A DNA stretch of 64,000 bases from Confluentibacter lentus (GTDB taxonomy: Bacteria > Bacteroidota > Bacteroidia > Flavobacteriales > Flavobacteriaceae), in NCBI RefSeq assembly GCF_002806995.1, contig NZ_NIHE01000003.1, positions 1 through 64,000 of the forward strand, in the 5' to 3' direction. The notes below the pieces were generated by a model. That model was not told where the DNA came from and did not search any database. It saw only the letters and a program-made list of their open reading frames with translations. Each line of letters begins with the position of its first letter. Within the stretch, counting starts at the first letter, position 1. The position numbers and the translations under genes were made by a program. Below, piece by piece: positions 18,468 through 27,709 of the stretch.

Positions 18468-19724
18468 TTATTGGTTGTCTTCCTTGATTAACATATAGTT
18501 TGCAACCCATTGGAATGCAACAAATCCAAAAATGAATATTACTGTCATTAAGTTGAACATTTCACCTATCGAAAATGTCAGCCCGATTGCAAGTAAACCC
18601 ACAACCGCTAGAGCAGTTGTATAAATTAAAAGTCCATACTTGTTTTTTGATGGAGAAAACATAGCCCCTAGCGGTAACATCATTGCAAAGCCATAAACAG
18701 CAATAATTAGCATTTTTTCGTCAGACAATACAAAGTATAATAGCAGTTCAATAAAAAACAAACCCAAACTTACAGCAACAAAGTTTGAACTCATTTTTTC
18801 TTTTTTATCAAGAAGCAGTTGTCCGTATTTATTAAACCTAAGGAATAGATTGCTTATAGGGGCAATTATCCAAGTTGAAAATGCAAATAAGGCAAGTGTG
18901 ACAATCAGCGGAGTTAAGTATGGTTGTAGGGCTTCATTATTTTTCGCAAATGTTCTCAATATTTTAAAACCTATGTAAAAACCGATTATAACACCCCACT
19001 GGTATTTTGCGGTTAGATTGTTAATGAAGAATGAATACTTTATAAAAACACGATAAATAGGGTTTGTTGCTTTAATCGCTTCAAGCATTCCTGATTGAGC
19101 ATATTCAAAAGTTGGGTCATTAGATAGTGATTCCTTAAAATGTTCTAATGCTTTTTGGTGATTTCCTTTTTCTAATAAACCCCAACCATAATTAGCATGT
19201 GTGTAAGCATTGTTTGGGTCTTCACGCAATGCTCCTTCAATGGTTTTAAAAGATTCTTCGCTTCTATTTAGTTTGTTTAGGGCTGTACCTCTAGTATTTA
19301 AAGCTAATAAATTTTCAGCATCTATTTCCAGTGCCCTGTTAGCAGTTTGCAGTGCCTTTTCAAACTGTTTTCTCCCCAACTTAATGTGTGCCAGCAACGC
19401 AAAGTAGTCCGCATCGTATGGGTCAAGCTCAATTGCTTGATTTATGTTCTTTTCTGCTTCATTTAACTTGTCTTGCTGAATAGCAATGCGGGACTTGACA
19501 TAGAATAAATGTGGAGTATCGGGCGATAGACCAATGGCATTTTCAATTATGCTATTTGCATTTTCAAATTTGTCTTGTTGCAAATTTACTTCTGCAAGTA
19601 AAGAAAGAAAATGAGTATTATTTGAGTCCTCTCTAAGCAAGCTAGAAAGTATATTTTCAGCTTCTGCGAATTTTTTTTGTTGAATTAGGATTTCAACTTT
19701 GGAAAGCAAGTTATCTTCTTTCAT
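18468..19724 (-). CDS. TPR-repeat integral membrane protein, partner of the AAA ATPase
   Basis: Residues 1-230 form about six tetratricopeptide repeats (for example FENANSIIENAIGLSPDTPHLFY, LNEAEKNINQAIELDPYDADYF, FEKALQTANRALEIDAENLLAL). Residues about 235-415 contain roughly six hydrophobic segments separated by short charged loops. A cytoplasmic TPR scaffold tethered to the inner membrane is the simplest model. The ATG lies 1 base after the stop of the upstream AAA gene, so the two products are almost certainly made together. I do not recognise a named family. Confidence 0.8.
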   Translation of the reverse strand: MKEDNLLSKVEILIQQKKFAEAENILSSLLREDSNNTHFLSLLAEVNLQQDKFENANSIIENAIGLSPDTPHLFYVKSRIAIQQDKLNEAEKNINQAIELDPYDADYFALLAHIKLGRKQFEKALQTANRALEIDAENLLALNTRGTALNKLNRSEESFKTIEGALREDPNNAYTHANYGWGLLEKGNHQKALEHFKESLSNDPTFEYAQSGMLEAIKATNPIYRVFIKYSFFINNLTAKYQWGVIIGFYIGFKILRTFAKNNEALQPYLTPLIVTLALFAFSTWIIAPISNLFLRFNKYGQLLLDKKEKMSSNFVAVSLGLFFIELLLYFVLSDEKMLIIAVYGFAMMLPLGAMFSPSKNKYGLLIYTTALAVVGLLAIGLTFSIGEMFNLMTVIFIFGFVAFQWVANYMLIKEDNQ

Positions 19725-19725
19725 T

Positions 19726-21033
19726 TTATTTTTTAATTTTCATGTAAGTTAGAATATCGTCATACAGTCCTGAGTCATTCGCAAACATTGCAAAATTTTT
19801 CGCTGTTGAAAACCATTCTTGGGTGCTTGGCTTATGCTTCTTCAAAGCATTCAATAAATCATTTGTTTCAAGTGGTTTGGGAATACCATCACTAAATGAA
19901 GATTCAAGTTTTTGTTCAATTGCAATGTCAATAATTGCATCAATGTCTGCTCCCGAGTAATTCTCGGCTTTCTTGGCAACTGTTTGCAAATCAATTGTGC
20001 CAGTTGGTTTGTTATTGAGTTTTAATTTTAAAATGGATTCTCTTGTGGTTGTATCTGGAGGTGGAACAAATACAATTCTGTCAAACCTTCCTGGTCGTCT
20101 AAATGCGGAGTCAAGATTCCAAGGTGTATTTGTAGCACCAATTATTAAAACACCTTCGTTTGTACTTTCTATTCCATCAAGCTCTTGTAAAAATTGGTTA
20201 ATTAAATGTCTGCCACTTGATTGTTTCATGTCGCTTCTGCTGGCACCTAAAGCATCAATCTCGTCAATGAATAAAACACAAGGCGTGTTATTCCTTGCTA
20301 ACTCAAATATTTCATGTAGATTTTTTTCACTATTGCCAATCCACATATCTAAAATATCATTCAAACTAACACTTATGAATCTAGCATTCACTTGTCCTGC
20401 TGTTGCTTTGGCAATAAATGTTTTACCGCAACCTGGAGGGCCATAGAGCAAAATACCTCCACCTATTTTTTTCCCATAGGCTTTATAAAGTTCAGGGTGA
20501 AGTAAAGGTTTGATTATTTTTAGTTCAATTTCTTTCTTCACAATTTCCATACCACCAACATCGCTGAAGTTGATATTAGGTTTTTGTAAAAAGCGATTAT
20601 CAAGTTCTTCTTCTATTTCTCCAACTTCAACAATTTCTCTTTGTCTTAATTGGCTGTCAAGTTCTTCATCAAAATATTTTGGGTCTATCGCCAATGCTTT
20701 TTTATATGTTTCAATTGCTTTTGCTATTGAATTTTCTTTTAAAAGTCCTTTAGCATAAAGTGTGTAAACATTTATCTCATTCGTTCCTTTTTCTATTACT
20801 TCCTCTAGAATAACATTACATGCTGAATAGCTTCTCTTTTTGTAAAACACTGTTGCAAGTCCAACTTTAGCTTTGTTGTCGTTTGATATTTTAAGAAGGG
20901 TAGAATATTCTGTTTCTGCTTCTTCAAGTCTGTTCAAGGTTAATAAAGTATCTGCTAGCAAAAGTCGTAAAGGAGTATTGTCAGGTGAATGTTTTAATGC
21001 TTCACGTAAACTATCTATTGTATTGTCGTTCAT
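19726..21033 (-). CDS. TPR-AAA ATPase (Cdc48/Vps4-like AAA domain)
   Basis: The 435-residue protein has three or so N-terminal TPR units (about 1-120), a linker, then a classic AAA module: FSDVGGMEIVK (156-166), Walker A GPPGCGKT (198-205), Walker B VLFIDEID (253-260) and the second region of homology with arginine fingers in FRRPGRFD (311-318). The C-terminus (LLNALKKHKPSTQEWFSTAKNF) resembles that of Vps4/p97-type AAA proteins. There is no FtsH protease domain or transmembrane segment, so it is likely a soluble remodeller recruited to the membrane by the TPR protein encoded 1 base downstream. Confidence 0.88.
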   Translation of the reverse strand: MNDNTIDSLREALKHSPDNTPLRLLLADTLLTLNRLEEAETEYSTLLKISNDNKAKVGLATVFYKKRSYSACNVILEEVIEKGTNEINVYTLYAKGLLKENSIAKAIETYKKALAIDPKYFDEELDSQLRQREIVEVGEIEEELDNRFLQKPNINFSDVGGMEIVKKEIELKIIKPLLHPELYKAYGKKIGGGILLYGPPGCGKTFIAKATAGQVNARFISVSLNDILDMWIGNSEKNLHEIFELARNNTPCVLFIDEIDALGASRSDMKQSSGRHLINQFLQELDGIESTNEGVLIIGATNTPWNLDSAFRRPGRFDRIVFVPPPDTTTRESILKLKLNNKPTGTIDLQTVAKKAENYSGADIDAIIDIAIEQKLESSFSDGIPKPLETNDLLNALKKHKPSTQEWFSTAKNFAMFANDSGLYDDILTYMKIKK

Positions 21034-21165
21034 ATTTTCAATGTTACTCTGTCCTTAAATAAAATTACCGTTAACTTTTTAGATATAGATAGTTTAAATC
21101 ATCTATGAAAGTTAGTTAAACGAATCTAGATAATTTTTCACACAAAAAGAAATTAATTAATACTA

Positions 21166-22731
21166 TCAATCCTCATTCACAAATGTCACATGCTGATAAG
21201 CTCCCAAATCTGGAGAACCCGTTCTATTCACGTTTAAAATATCAGTCGGCACTTGACTAGCAAATAGGGCAGAGCCTTCATTATTGGCGGGAGAATCGTC
21301 ACCAATCATCAGCTGGTTTTTAGAAGCATCTTTAAAATTGGGATTCAGATTAAAAAGGTTGTCTTCGTAGTGTACGGTGTTTGTTAAATCGTAATTCGGT
21401 CCCGTAAAATTGTTATTGTCGTTTTGAAAACGAATCAAGCAATTGGTAAATTTAAAATTGAAATCCACCGCAGTGTCTTCCACTTCATCCAAAAGAATTT
21501 CAGGATTGTCGTTACCGTAAATAATACAGTTATTAAAATTAGCTTCGGTTAAATCTGCTAAAATAACATTGTCATTTTCATCGGTCACAAAATTATTTAA
21601 AAGAAGAGCAGGGAATTGTCTGGAACTGGTATTCCAATAATTGACAATGGTGCTATGTGTAACATTGTATTTTCCGCCAAGCGTACCTGCAAATGATGAT
21701 TGCCCGCTGTTATTTATAACCACATTTTCAGCTTTAATGGAGGTATTTCTACCTAAAACACCAAAATTACTGGAGTTGTAAATTTGCGAATTGGTGATGG
21801 TTAATTTGTCGTTTACCGCATTCGGATTCCCATCACATAAAATCCCCACGGAGGCGTTTTTGATGGTGGTGTAATTAATGGTGTTATTGATACTGCCATC
21901 AAATAACCAAATGGTGCCCCATTGTCCGGGTACATCAGAAAACGACGGTTCTAAACGGTCACCTTCTAAAATAACTTCATTTTCGAGAGCCACTTGGTCG
22001 GTACTCAAAGCCCCATTAATGTTGAGGGTCGCACCTTCTGAAACTATCAACCCAGAGTTATCATGAAAATGCAATCTAGCACCAGCATTAATGGTTAAGG
22101 TTTCACCATTGGGTACGGCTGCAAAACCGTAAATAACATAAGGTTTTTGGTTGGTAAACGTGAGTTCGCTTGGTAATAACTCCCGACCTTGTATGTTGGT
22201 TTCCACATTTTGTCCGCCCACATTCAGCGTTAAGGTTTCAACAATTTTGGTGGTATTATCCCTATCTGGATAAATAAAAATGGCATCTTGAACCAAGGTC
22301 ACCAATTCTACTTTTTGAAGGTTGGAGCTGGTATCAAATTCAATATGGTCTGTATACAAATATTTACCTTCTGGATTCGGGAAATTATTAATATTAATAG
22401 TAGTTTCAACAAAAATAAACATGCTGTCTTTGGCTAATATCTCCACATTTTCAAAGACTTTACCAGCCCTGCCGTCTACATTCAATCGGTATTGAGACGC
22501 TTCACCCAAACCTAATTTCACAACGGGAATGACGATATTCTCGTTACTTCTGTTATAAACCTTTAAATTGTAGGTGCTTGAGCCAATGTTGGTAAAAACA
22601 GTATCTAAATACACGGTATCTTTGGAAAATTCCAAATTCCCAGTGCTTGCGGAGAATTCAAAATCTTTTCGGCAAGAGCTCCAAAGCATTAAAAAAAAGA
22701 TGGTGAGTGAAAAGTAGAGGTACCGTTTCAT
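21166..22731 (-). CDS. right-handed beta-helix lipoprotein
   Basis: The 521-residue protein begins with a lipoprotein signal (LMLWSSC, Cys20). An N-terminal beta-sandwich-like part (about 25-150: LEFSKDTVYLDTVFTNIGSSTYNLKVYN) resembles DUF1573/ASH-type domains. It is followed by a parallel beta-helix (about 190-480) with repeated short strands such as TLNINGALST, YTTIKNASVGILC, ITNSQIYNSSNFGVLG and ENVVINNSG. The ending LGAYQHVTF is typical of outer-surface beta-helix lipoproteins of Bacteroidota. Function is unknown, probably binding or degrading a surface polymer. Confidence 0.8.
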   Translation of the reverse strand: MKRYLYFSLTIFFLMLWSSCRKDFEFSASTGNLEFSKDTVYLDTVFTNIGSSTYNLKVYNRSNENIVIPVVKLGLGEASQYRLNVDGRAGKVFENVEILAKDSMFIFVETTININNFPNPEGKYLYTDHIEFDTSSNLQKVELVTLVQDAIFIYPDRDNTTKIVETLTLNVGGQNVETNIQGRELLPSELTFTNQKPYVIYGFAAVPNGETLTINAGARLHFHDNSGLIVSEGATLNINGALSTDQVALENEVILEGDRLEPSFSDVPGQWGTIWLFDGSINNTINYTTIKNASVGILCDGNPNAVNDKLTITNSQIYNSSNFGVLGRNTSIKAENVVINNSGQSSFAGTLGGKYNVTHSTIVNYWNTSSRQFPALLLNNFVTDENDNVILADLTEANFNNCIIYGNDNPEILLDEVEDTAVDFNFKFTNCLIRFQNDNNNFTGPNYDLTNTVHYEDNLFNLNPNFKDASKNQLMIGDDSPANNEGSALFASQVPTDILNVNRTGSPDLGAYQHVTFVNED

Positions 22732-22837
22732 TTAAAAATGATAAGTTTTATAGGCTAAAAATATAACTTTTGAGAATGACAACGCGCATGAAGGCAAATT
22801 AATTATTTAAACTGTTTGCATTTTGAATGAAGTTTGA

Positions 22838-22972
22838 TTCTCGATACTAATTTTACACAAAAAAATGTGTAAAATTCACTCGAATTGACAGGCTAACTAA
22901 CTAAAAACACAATTAACAACCTAGATGTCACTTCGAGTGATTTTCGAAGGATGAGAAAATTATATCGAGAAG
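22838..22972. repeat. palindromic dispersed repeat, copy B
   Basis: It runs from TTCTCGATAC to ATCGAGAAG in the same orientation as copy A and opposite to copies C-E. The centre GGCTAACTAACTAAAAACAC is the reverse complement of the centre of copy C. The left arm carries an extra 9-bp hairpin (TTTTACACA/TGTGTAAAA, 22851-22874). Confidence 0.85.
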
Positions 22973-23001
22973 TGGTTAGTGATAAATTTACCAAATGCAA
23001 A

Positions 23002-23391
23002 CTATTCAAATAATTCTGAAATTTCCTTGGTGATTCGCGTGGGGCGTTTTGTTTCGGCATCTATCAAGCACCATTTGGTTTCAGAGGTTGCTAAAAGGGT
23101 GTTAGTAGTTTTGTTTGTTATTTCAACAATACGATGGCACACAGCCCCTTTATATTTGGGGACATAGGTTTTCACATGGATTTTATCCCCTAAAAAAGCG
23201 GAATTTTTATATTCTATGAAATGCGTGGTTAACACCCAAAAGTATCTTTTTAAAATAGAATCTGTAGCATTTCTTTCCCAATGTAATTTAGCGACGTCTT
23301 GTACCCATTGCACATAATGTACGTTATTTACATGCATGAGATCATCCAAATGTTTTGCTTCAACAGTGATAGCAGTTTCGAATATTGGCAT
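23002..23391 (-). CDS. acyl-CoA thioesterase, 4-hydroxybenzoyl-CoA thioesterase (hotdog) type
   Basis: The 129-residue single hotdog-fold protein has the family signature near the N-terminus (LDDLMHVNNVHYVQWVQDV, with the Asp-to-His/Asn catalytic segment) and the ETKWCLIDAETKRPTRI C-terminal strand. Such enzymes hydrolyse acyl-CoA or acyl-ACP thioesters. I start at the ATG at 23391; a TTG two codons earlier is less likely. Confidence 0.88.
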   Translation of the reverse strand: MPIFETAITVEAKHLDDLMHVNNVHYVQWVQDVAKLHWERNATDSILKRYFWVLTTHFIEYKNSAFLGDKIHVKTYVPKYKGAVCHRIVEITNKTTNTLLATSETKWCLIDAETKRPTRITKEISELFE

Positions 23392-23539
23392 TTTCAATTT
23401 TTAAGGTACTAAAATACTTTTATTTTGTATATTTCAAATTATTTAGTTGAATTATATAAAGTTTGATGAAAATGATGTAATTAGCTATCATTCTTTAAAA
23501 TTTAGATTTGTAATGTTTAATAATTTAAAAACGCAACCA

Positions 23540-23863
23540 ATGAGAAAATCAGTTATTTTATGTTTAGTGATGCTATCTTTAGTGTCATTTTCGAGTCCGG
23601 TAATGGCTTCAGAAAAAGAACCAATGCCAATTAATTCAGCAACAACCAATAAAGTAGAAGAAATTCCAGCAGATGTTCAAATTTTATTGAACCGTTTGGA
23701 GGCGATTAAGGCGATGGATAAATCGGATTTAAAATCTGCCGAAAGAAAAGAACTTCGTGCCGAGGTTCGTGAAATTAAATCAACGCTTCGTGCTAAAGGA
23801 AATGGACTTTATATTTCTACAGGTGCTATTATCATCATTTTATTGTTGATAATCATCCTATAA
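23540..23863 (+). CDS. small exported protein with C-terminal membrane anchor
   Basis: The 107-residue protein begins with a signal peptide (MRKSVILCLVMLSLVSFSSP, cut near VMA). A highly charged helical segment follows (residues 40-85, LNRLEAIKAMDKSDLKSAERKELRAE split over several heptads), and then an all-aliphatic C-terminal helix (GAIIIILLLIIIL). The start at 23540 gives a clean signal peptide; an upstream in-frame ATG at 23447 would bury it. Similar small proteins are frequent in Flavobacteriaceae, with no known function. Confidence 0.7.
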   Translation: MRKSVILCLVMLSLVSFSSPVMASEKEPMPINSATTNKVEEIPADVQILLNRLEAIKAMDKSDLKSAERKELRAEVREIKSTLRAKGNGLYISTGAIIIILLLIIIL

Positions 23864-23875
23864 ATAAAAAGGTAT

Positions 23876-23920
23876 TTAAGAGAACTTATATAATTGCTAT
23901 ATAAGTTCTCTTAATTTTTT
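23876..23920. terminator. perfect 17-bp stem terminator between convergent genes
   Basis: The arms 23876-23892 and 23898-23914 are exact reverse complements with a 5-base loop and a T tract. The right arm covers the stop codon of the convergent galK, so the hairpin sits partly inside that gene. Confidence 0.85.
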
Positions 23921-25059
23921 ATAACATGCGTTCCATTAGATAACTCTACAAAATAAACTGAACACGCTTTGTTGAATTTCTTTTCATAAGCTTTAGATGC
24001 ACTTTCGGTAAAATCTTCAATGCCATGTTTTGCTACCAAATTAATGGTACAGCCACCAAAACCACCACCCATCATTCTTGCTCCCAAAACATGTTTGTTT
24101 AATTTGGCTTGTTCAACTAGAAAATCCAATTCCTCGCAACTGACTTTATATTGATGTTGCAGTCCGTCGTGCGAGCCATAAATGAGATTTCCTAAAGTCA
24201 CTAAATCACCCTCTTCAATAGCTTTGGAGGCTTTAATGGCTCTGTTGTTTTCTTGAATAACAAAAAGTGCCTTTTGATAGTTTTCTGAAGTAACTTGGTC
24301 TTTTATTTTTTCTAAATCTGCTTCATTAGCATCACGTAATGCTTTTATGCCCATTAATCCTGAAATGTGTTCACAAACGGAACGCCTGTCGTTATAAGCA
24401 CTATCTGACAAACTGTGTTTTACATTGGTGTTAATGAGTACGAGTTGGTGGTCTTTAAAGTCAATTTCATAAGGCTTCGATTCCACCGTTCTACAATCCA
24501 ATAACAGCGCATTGTTTTTAATGCCAAACATACTCGCGTATTGATCCATAATTCCACAATTAACACCCACATAGTTATGTTCTGCTTTTTGGGAAATATG
24601 AATCATATCATGTTTGGATAAACCCAAATTGAAAAGTTCATTTAAACCGTAAACTACACTATTTTCAAGTGCTGCTGAAGATGACATGCCAGAACCAGCA
24701 GGAATATCACCTTTAAAAACGAGGTTGAAATTGCTAACTGTCTTATTTTTTTTTTGAATTTCGGCAATCACACCAAACACATAATTTTCCCAATGTCCTT
24801 GTTTGGAAGGTTTTAAATTTTCTAATGAAAATTCAATGGAGCTGTCCATATCCAAAGCATAGACGGTGGAGGTTCCTGAATCACTTTTTTGAAAAGCGGC
24901 AAAAATGCCTTTATTTACTGCTGCGGGAAATACAAAACCATCATTATAATCAGTGTGTTCGCCAATAATATTAATCCTTCCTGGAGAAAAAATGAGTAAA
25001 GGTTCTGTTTTAAATTTGTTTATGAATGCTGATTTTACGTTGCTAACTAATGTATTCAT
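23911..25059 (-). CDS. galK: galactokinase
   Basis: GalK phosphorylates galactose at C1 (Leloir pathway, cytoplasm). GHMP-kinase motifs are all there: the galactose signature GRINIIGEHTDYNDGFVFP (27-45), the ATP-binding DIPAGSGMSSSAALE (about 125-139), the catalytic Asp in NCGIMDQYASMFG and the C-terminal GARMMGGGFGGCTI. At 382 residues it has the normal length. No galT or galE is adjacent. Confidence 0.96.
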   Translation of the reverse strand: MNTLVSNVKSAFINKFKTEPLLIFSPGRINIIGEHTDYNDGFVFPAAVNKGIFAAFQKSDSGTSTVYALDMDSSIEFSLENLKPSKQGHWENYVFGVIAEIQKKNKTVSNFNLVFKGDIPAGSGMSSSAALENSVVYGLNELFNLGLSKHDMIHISQKAEHNYVGVNCGIMDQYASMFGIKNNALLLDCRTVESKPYEIDFKDHQLVLINTNVKHSLSDSAYNDRRSVCEHISGLMGIKALRDANEADLEKIKDQVTSENYQKALFVIQENNRAIKASKAIEEGDLVTLGNLIYGSHDGLQHQYKVSCEELDFLVEQAKLNKHVLGARMMGGGFGGCTINLVAKHGIEDFTESASKAYEKKFNKACSVYFVELSNGTHVIKN

Positions 25060-25084
25060 TGATTTTAAATAGTTTGATGAAGGG

Positions 25085-25753
25085 CTACTTCAATAAATAA
25101 TCCCATTTTAATACGTTTCTTTTATCGAGTCGGGCAATTGTTTTTAAGAATACCAAAGCCGTAATAAGAGCATCTCCAATAGAGGTATGCCTATCTGCCA
25201 TAGAGACGTTGAGTTCTTTGCACAAATCGTCTAAAGTATAATGTTTTTTTAAATTCTCACGGTAAATAATATGCTTCGATTTAGAAAACAGAACACCCGT
25301 GTCTATAAAGGCGTTTTTTAATTTTCCCAAACCGTGTCTTAAAAGCATCTCGTTTACCATACCATAATCGAAACCAGCGTGATGGGCGATTAAAATATCG
25401 TTTTTTATATAGGCTAAAAAGCTTTGAATAGCCTCCATTTCTGAAACTTTCTCCAAATCACCATCTTTTAAAATCCCGTGGATTTTTACCGTTTCAGGAT
25501 TGAAAACATCTTGTTTTATGTAGATTTCGAATGTATTGTTTGTTTTGATGGTTTTATTGATAATTTCTACGGCGCCAAGGGATAATATGCGGTCTTCTTT
25601 TTTATTGAATCCTGTAGTTTCGGTATCAAATGCAACAAAACGGGTTTCGTGGATTGGTTTTTTGATTTTCTTATCAAACCCATCCACATAATTTTTCCAG
25701 AATTCTGGATGATTATCATTATATTTTTTACGAAACCAAGAAGTCCAAGCCAT
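25085..25753 (-). CDS. 3'-5' exonuclease, DnaQ/PolC-epsilon type
   Basis: The 222-residue DEDDh exonuclease shows Exo I FVAFDTETTGFN (about 43-54), Exo II HHAGFDYGMVNEML and Exo III RHTSIGDALIT. It is a stand-alone domain without a polymerase or GIY-YIG fusion. It follows the cNMP/CBS/DUF294 gene by 3 bases on the same strand. This pairing recurs in other bacteria, so the two may act together in nucleotide or nucleic-acid turnover (inference). Confidence 0.88.
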   Translation of the reverse strand: MAWTSWFRKKYNDNHPEFWKNYVDGFDKKIKKPIHETRFVAFDTETTGFNKKEDRILSLGAVEIINKTIKTNNTFEIYIKQDVFNPETVKIHGILKDGDLEKVSEMEAIQSFLAYIKNDILIAHHAGFDYGMVNEMLLRHGLGKLKNAFIDTGVLFSKSKHIIYRENLKKHYTLDDLCKELNVSMADRHTSIGDALITALVFLKTIARLDKRNVLKWDYLLK

Positions 25754-25756
25754 ACA

Positions 25757-27673
25757 TTAAAAATTTGCTAAATCAAATCGTAATTTAAGGGATTCTTGAA
25801 TATCGTGAAGCGGTTTAAAACAACGTTTCAATTTTAGCTTTTCTTCTTTAGTCAACGCTTCTAAGTCTATCAATTTTCCAGAATCGTTGTGAAGAATACC
25901 TTGTTTCGTTTTGAATTTTAAAAGGGCTTTAAAGGCATAGGCACATGATTCATAAAGTTCTTTATTGTTGGGTTCCAATTCCGCCATTTTTTCAAAACGC
26001 TCATAGGTATTATTAACGCCTCGTACTTGTTTGCTTAAAATAAGTAAACGGGCGGCGTCTATTAATGGCATCAACGCCCGGTATTTTATATTAAACAAGT
26101 CTTTTTGTTCACCATCTTGTTCCACTAAAAACTGCTTGAAGAATCCTAGGGGTGACGGATTTTTAAGGGCATCTCTTCCTAAAAATCTAAAGAACACAGC
26201 TGTTTTACTAAGTGTGTCGTAAATACTATCCGTTAATTCATTGGCAAGTTTTTGGTTTCCATAAATATGACTGAAATCAAAAAAAATGGATGATAACAGT
26301 ATGGCTTTTTCATCTGTATTTAGAATCCAATCCTTAAATTGGGTTTTCCATTCGGAAATGGATTTGCACCATGCAGGATTGCTTGCCATCATGTCGGCTT
26401 CACAATATTCAAATCCGACTTTGTTTAAGGATTTGCTGACTAGTTTTGATAATTCTAAAAAATAATTTTGTGTCTCTTCGTATTTATCTGCTGGAACATC
26501 TTCAAAAACCAAGGCATTATCTTGGTCAGAAAACAATAATTGCTCTTTTCTGCCTTGACTTCCCAAAGCCAACCATGAAAAGGTGACTGGTGATGGCGTA
26601 GGCATTTTTTCCAGAGCAATTTCTATGGCCTTCATGGTTACTGCATCATTTATTTGGGAAATGATGTTGATGATGTGCGTTAACGGAATATTTTGGTCCA
26701 AGTAACTTACCAACAAACCATTCGCTTTTCTTCTGGCAGCTCTTAGTGTTTTGGTTCTACTAGCGCGCTTTATTTCTTTAAGAATGGCAGTGGGGTTGTT
26801 TCCTAAGGCAGCAATCACATCATGGTTTGTTAAAACACCTACAAGTTTGGAATTAGGTGTGCCGTCTTCTGTGATGCATAAATGCCCAATATTGTATTTT
26901 ATCATTTTCAATTGGGCATCAGCAACGGTTAAATCTTTTTTATCTGAAATAACTGGGGAAGACATGATATTGGTGACAACGGTTGAGATAGGAAATAATC
27001 CCGTAGCAATTTTATTTTTTATATCACTGCTTGTAATGATACCTATTGGATATTTTTTATCGTCCACAACAATCATACAGCCAATTTTGAATTCACTCAT
27101 TTTTATGGCAGCCTCTTTTAGTGTCGCATTTTCTTTACAACAAACAGGGTTTTTAGTATAATTAGCCGTTTGAAAATTTGCAATGTCTTGCGACGTATTT
27201 GGCAAATAATCTACAAATATTTTAGTATTTTCTTCGGCTGTGTAAGGGTCGTAGGCATTTGACGCAAACGACGTGATTAAATATTTATGAACCTTGACGT
27301 TGTTTTTTGTCACCGATTGAAAAATATCTATAGGTATGGCATATACAATAGATTCTTCATTAGCAATGGCGGTAAGTTTATAGTTTTCCTTGGTTATTAA
27401 AGGTCGGACACCAAAAATATCTCCTGCATCATTAATGTTAACCATGTGCTTATTATTATCGGTATCGTGATGGTATAAGCTTACCCCACCATTCCTCACA
27501 ATATAGAAATAGTCATGGTAATGTTCGTCTTTGGCATACAGCACATCGCCTTTTTCCAAATAAATAATATTAACGTCCGTGGCAATTTCAAGAAGGTGTT
27601 TTTCCTTTAAAAGATTAAAAGGAGGAAAGCCTTTTAAAAAATCGCTGATACGTTCTGCAATGGAATTTTTCAT
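25757..27673 (-). CDS. cNMP-binding / CBS / DUF294 nucleotidyltransferase-like signal protein
   Basis: The 638-residue protein has four parts: a cyclic-nucleotide-binding barrel (about 15-130, LEKGDVLYAKDEHYHDYFYIVRNGG), two CBS repeats (about 170-295), a GlnD-like nucleotidyltransferase domain with the motif LGSQGRKEQLLFSDQDNAL (about 370-390) and a DUF294 helical C-terminus (about 470-630). This architecture suggests a soluble enzyme switched by cyclic nucleotides and by adenine nucleotides bound to the CBS pair. The product is unknown. It is translationally close to the downstream exonuclease (3 bases). Confidence 0.9.
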   Translation of the reverse strand: MKNSIAERISDFLKGFPPFNLLKEKHLLEIATDVNIIYLEKGDVLYAKDEHYHDYFYIVRNGGVSLYHHDTDNNKHMVNINDAGDIFGVRPLITKENYKLTAIANEESIVYAIPIDIFQSVTKNNVKVHKYLITSFASNAYDPYTAEENTKIFVDYLPNTSQDIANFQTANYTKNPVCCKENATLKEAAIKMSEFKIGCMIVVDDKKYPIGIITSSDIKNKIATGLFPISTVVTNIMSSPVISDKKDLTVADAQLKMIKYNIGHLCITEDGTPNSKLVGVLTNHDVIAALGNNPTAILKEIKRASRTKTLRAARRKANGLLVSYLDQNIPLTHIINIISQINDAVTMKAIEIALEKMPTPSPVTFSWLALGSQGRKEQLLFSDQDNALVFEDVPADKYEETQNYFLELSKLVSKSLNKVGFEYCEADMMASNPAWCKSISEWKTQFKDWILNTDEKAILLSSIFFDFSHIYGNQKLANELTDSIYDTLSKTAVFFRFLGRDALKNPSPLGFFKQFLVEQDGEQKDLFNIKYRALMPLIDAARLLILSKQVRGVNNTYERFEKMAELEPNNKELYESCAYAFKALLKFKTKQGILHNDSGKLIDLEALTKEEKLKLKRCFKPLHDIQESLKLRFDLANF

Positions 27674-27709
27674 CTATTAATTAACTTCAATAATAAACAA
27701 AAGAGATGT

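Noticed and set aside
19973-20446. 157-residue plus-strand frame inside the AAA ATPase gene
   Set aside because: It is antisense to the Walker A/B region, whose conservation explains the open frame.
23447-23539. 31-residue N-terminal extension of the small anchored protein
   Set aside because: It would place the signal peptide internally; the ATG at 23540 gives a normal one.
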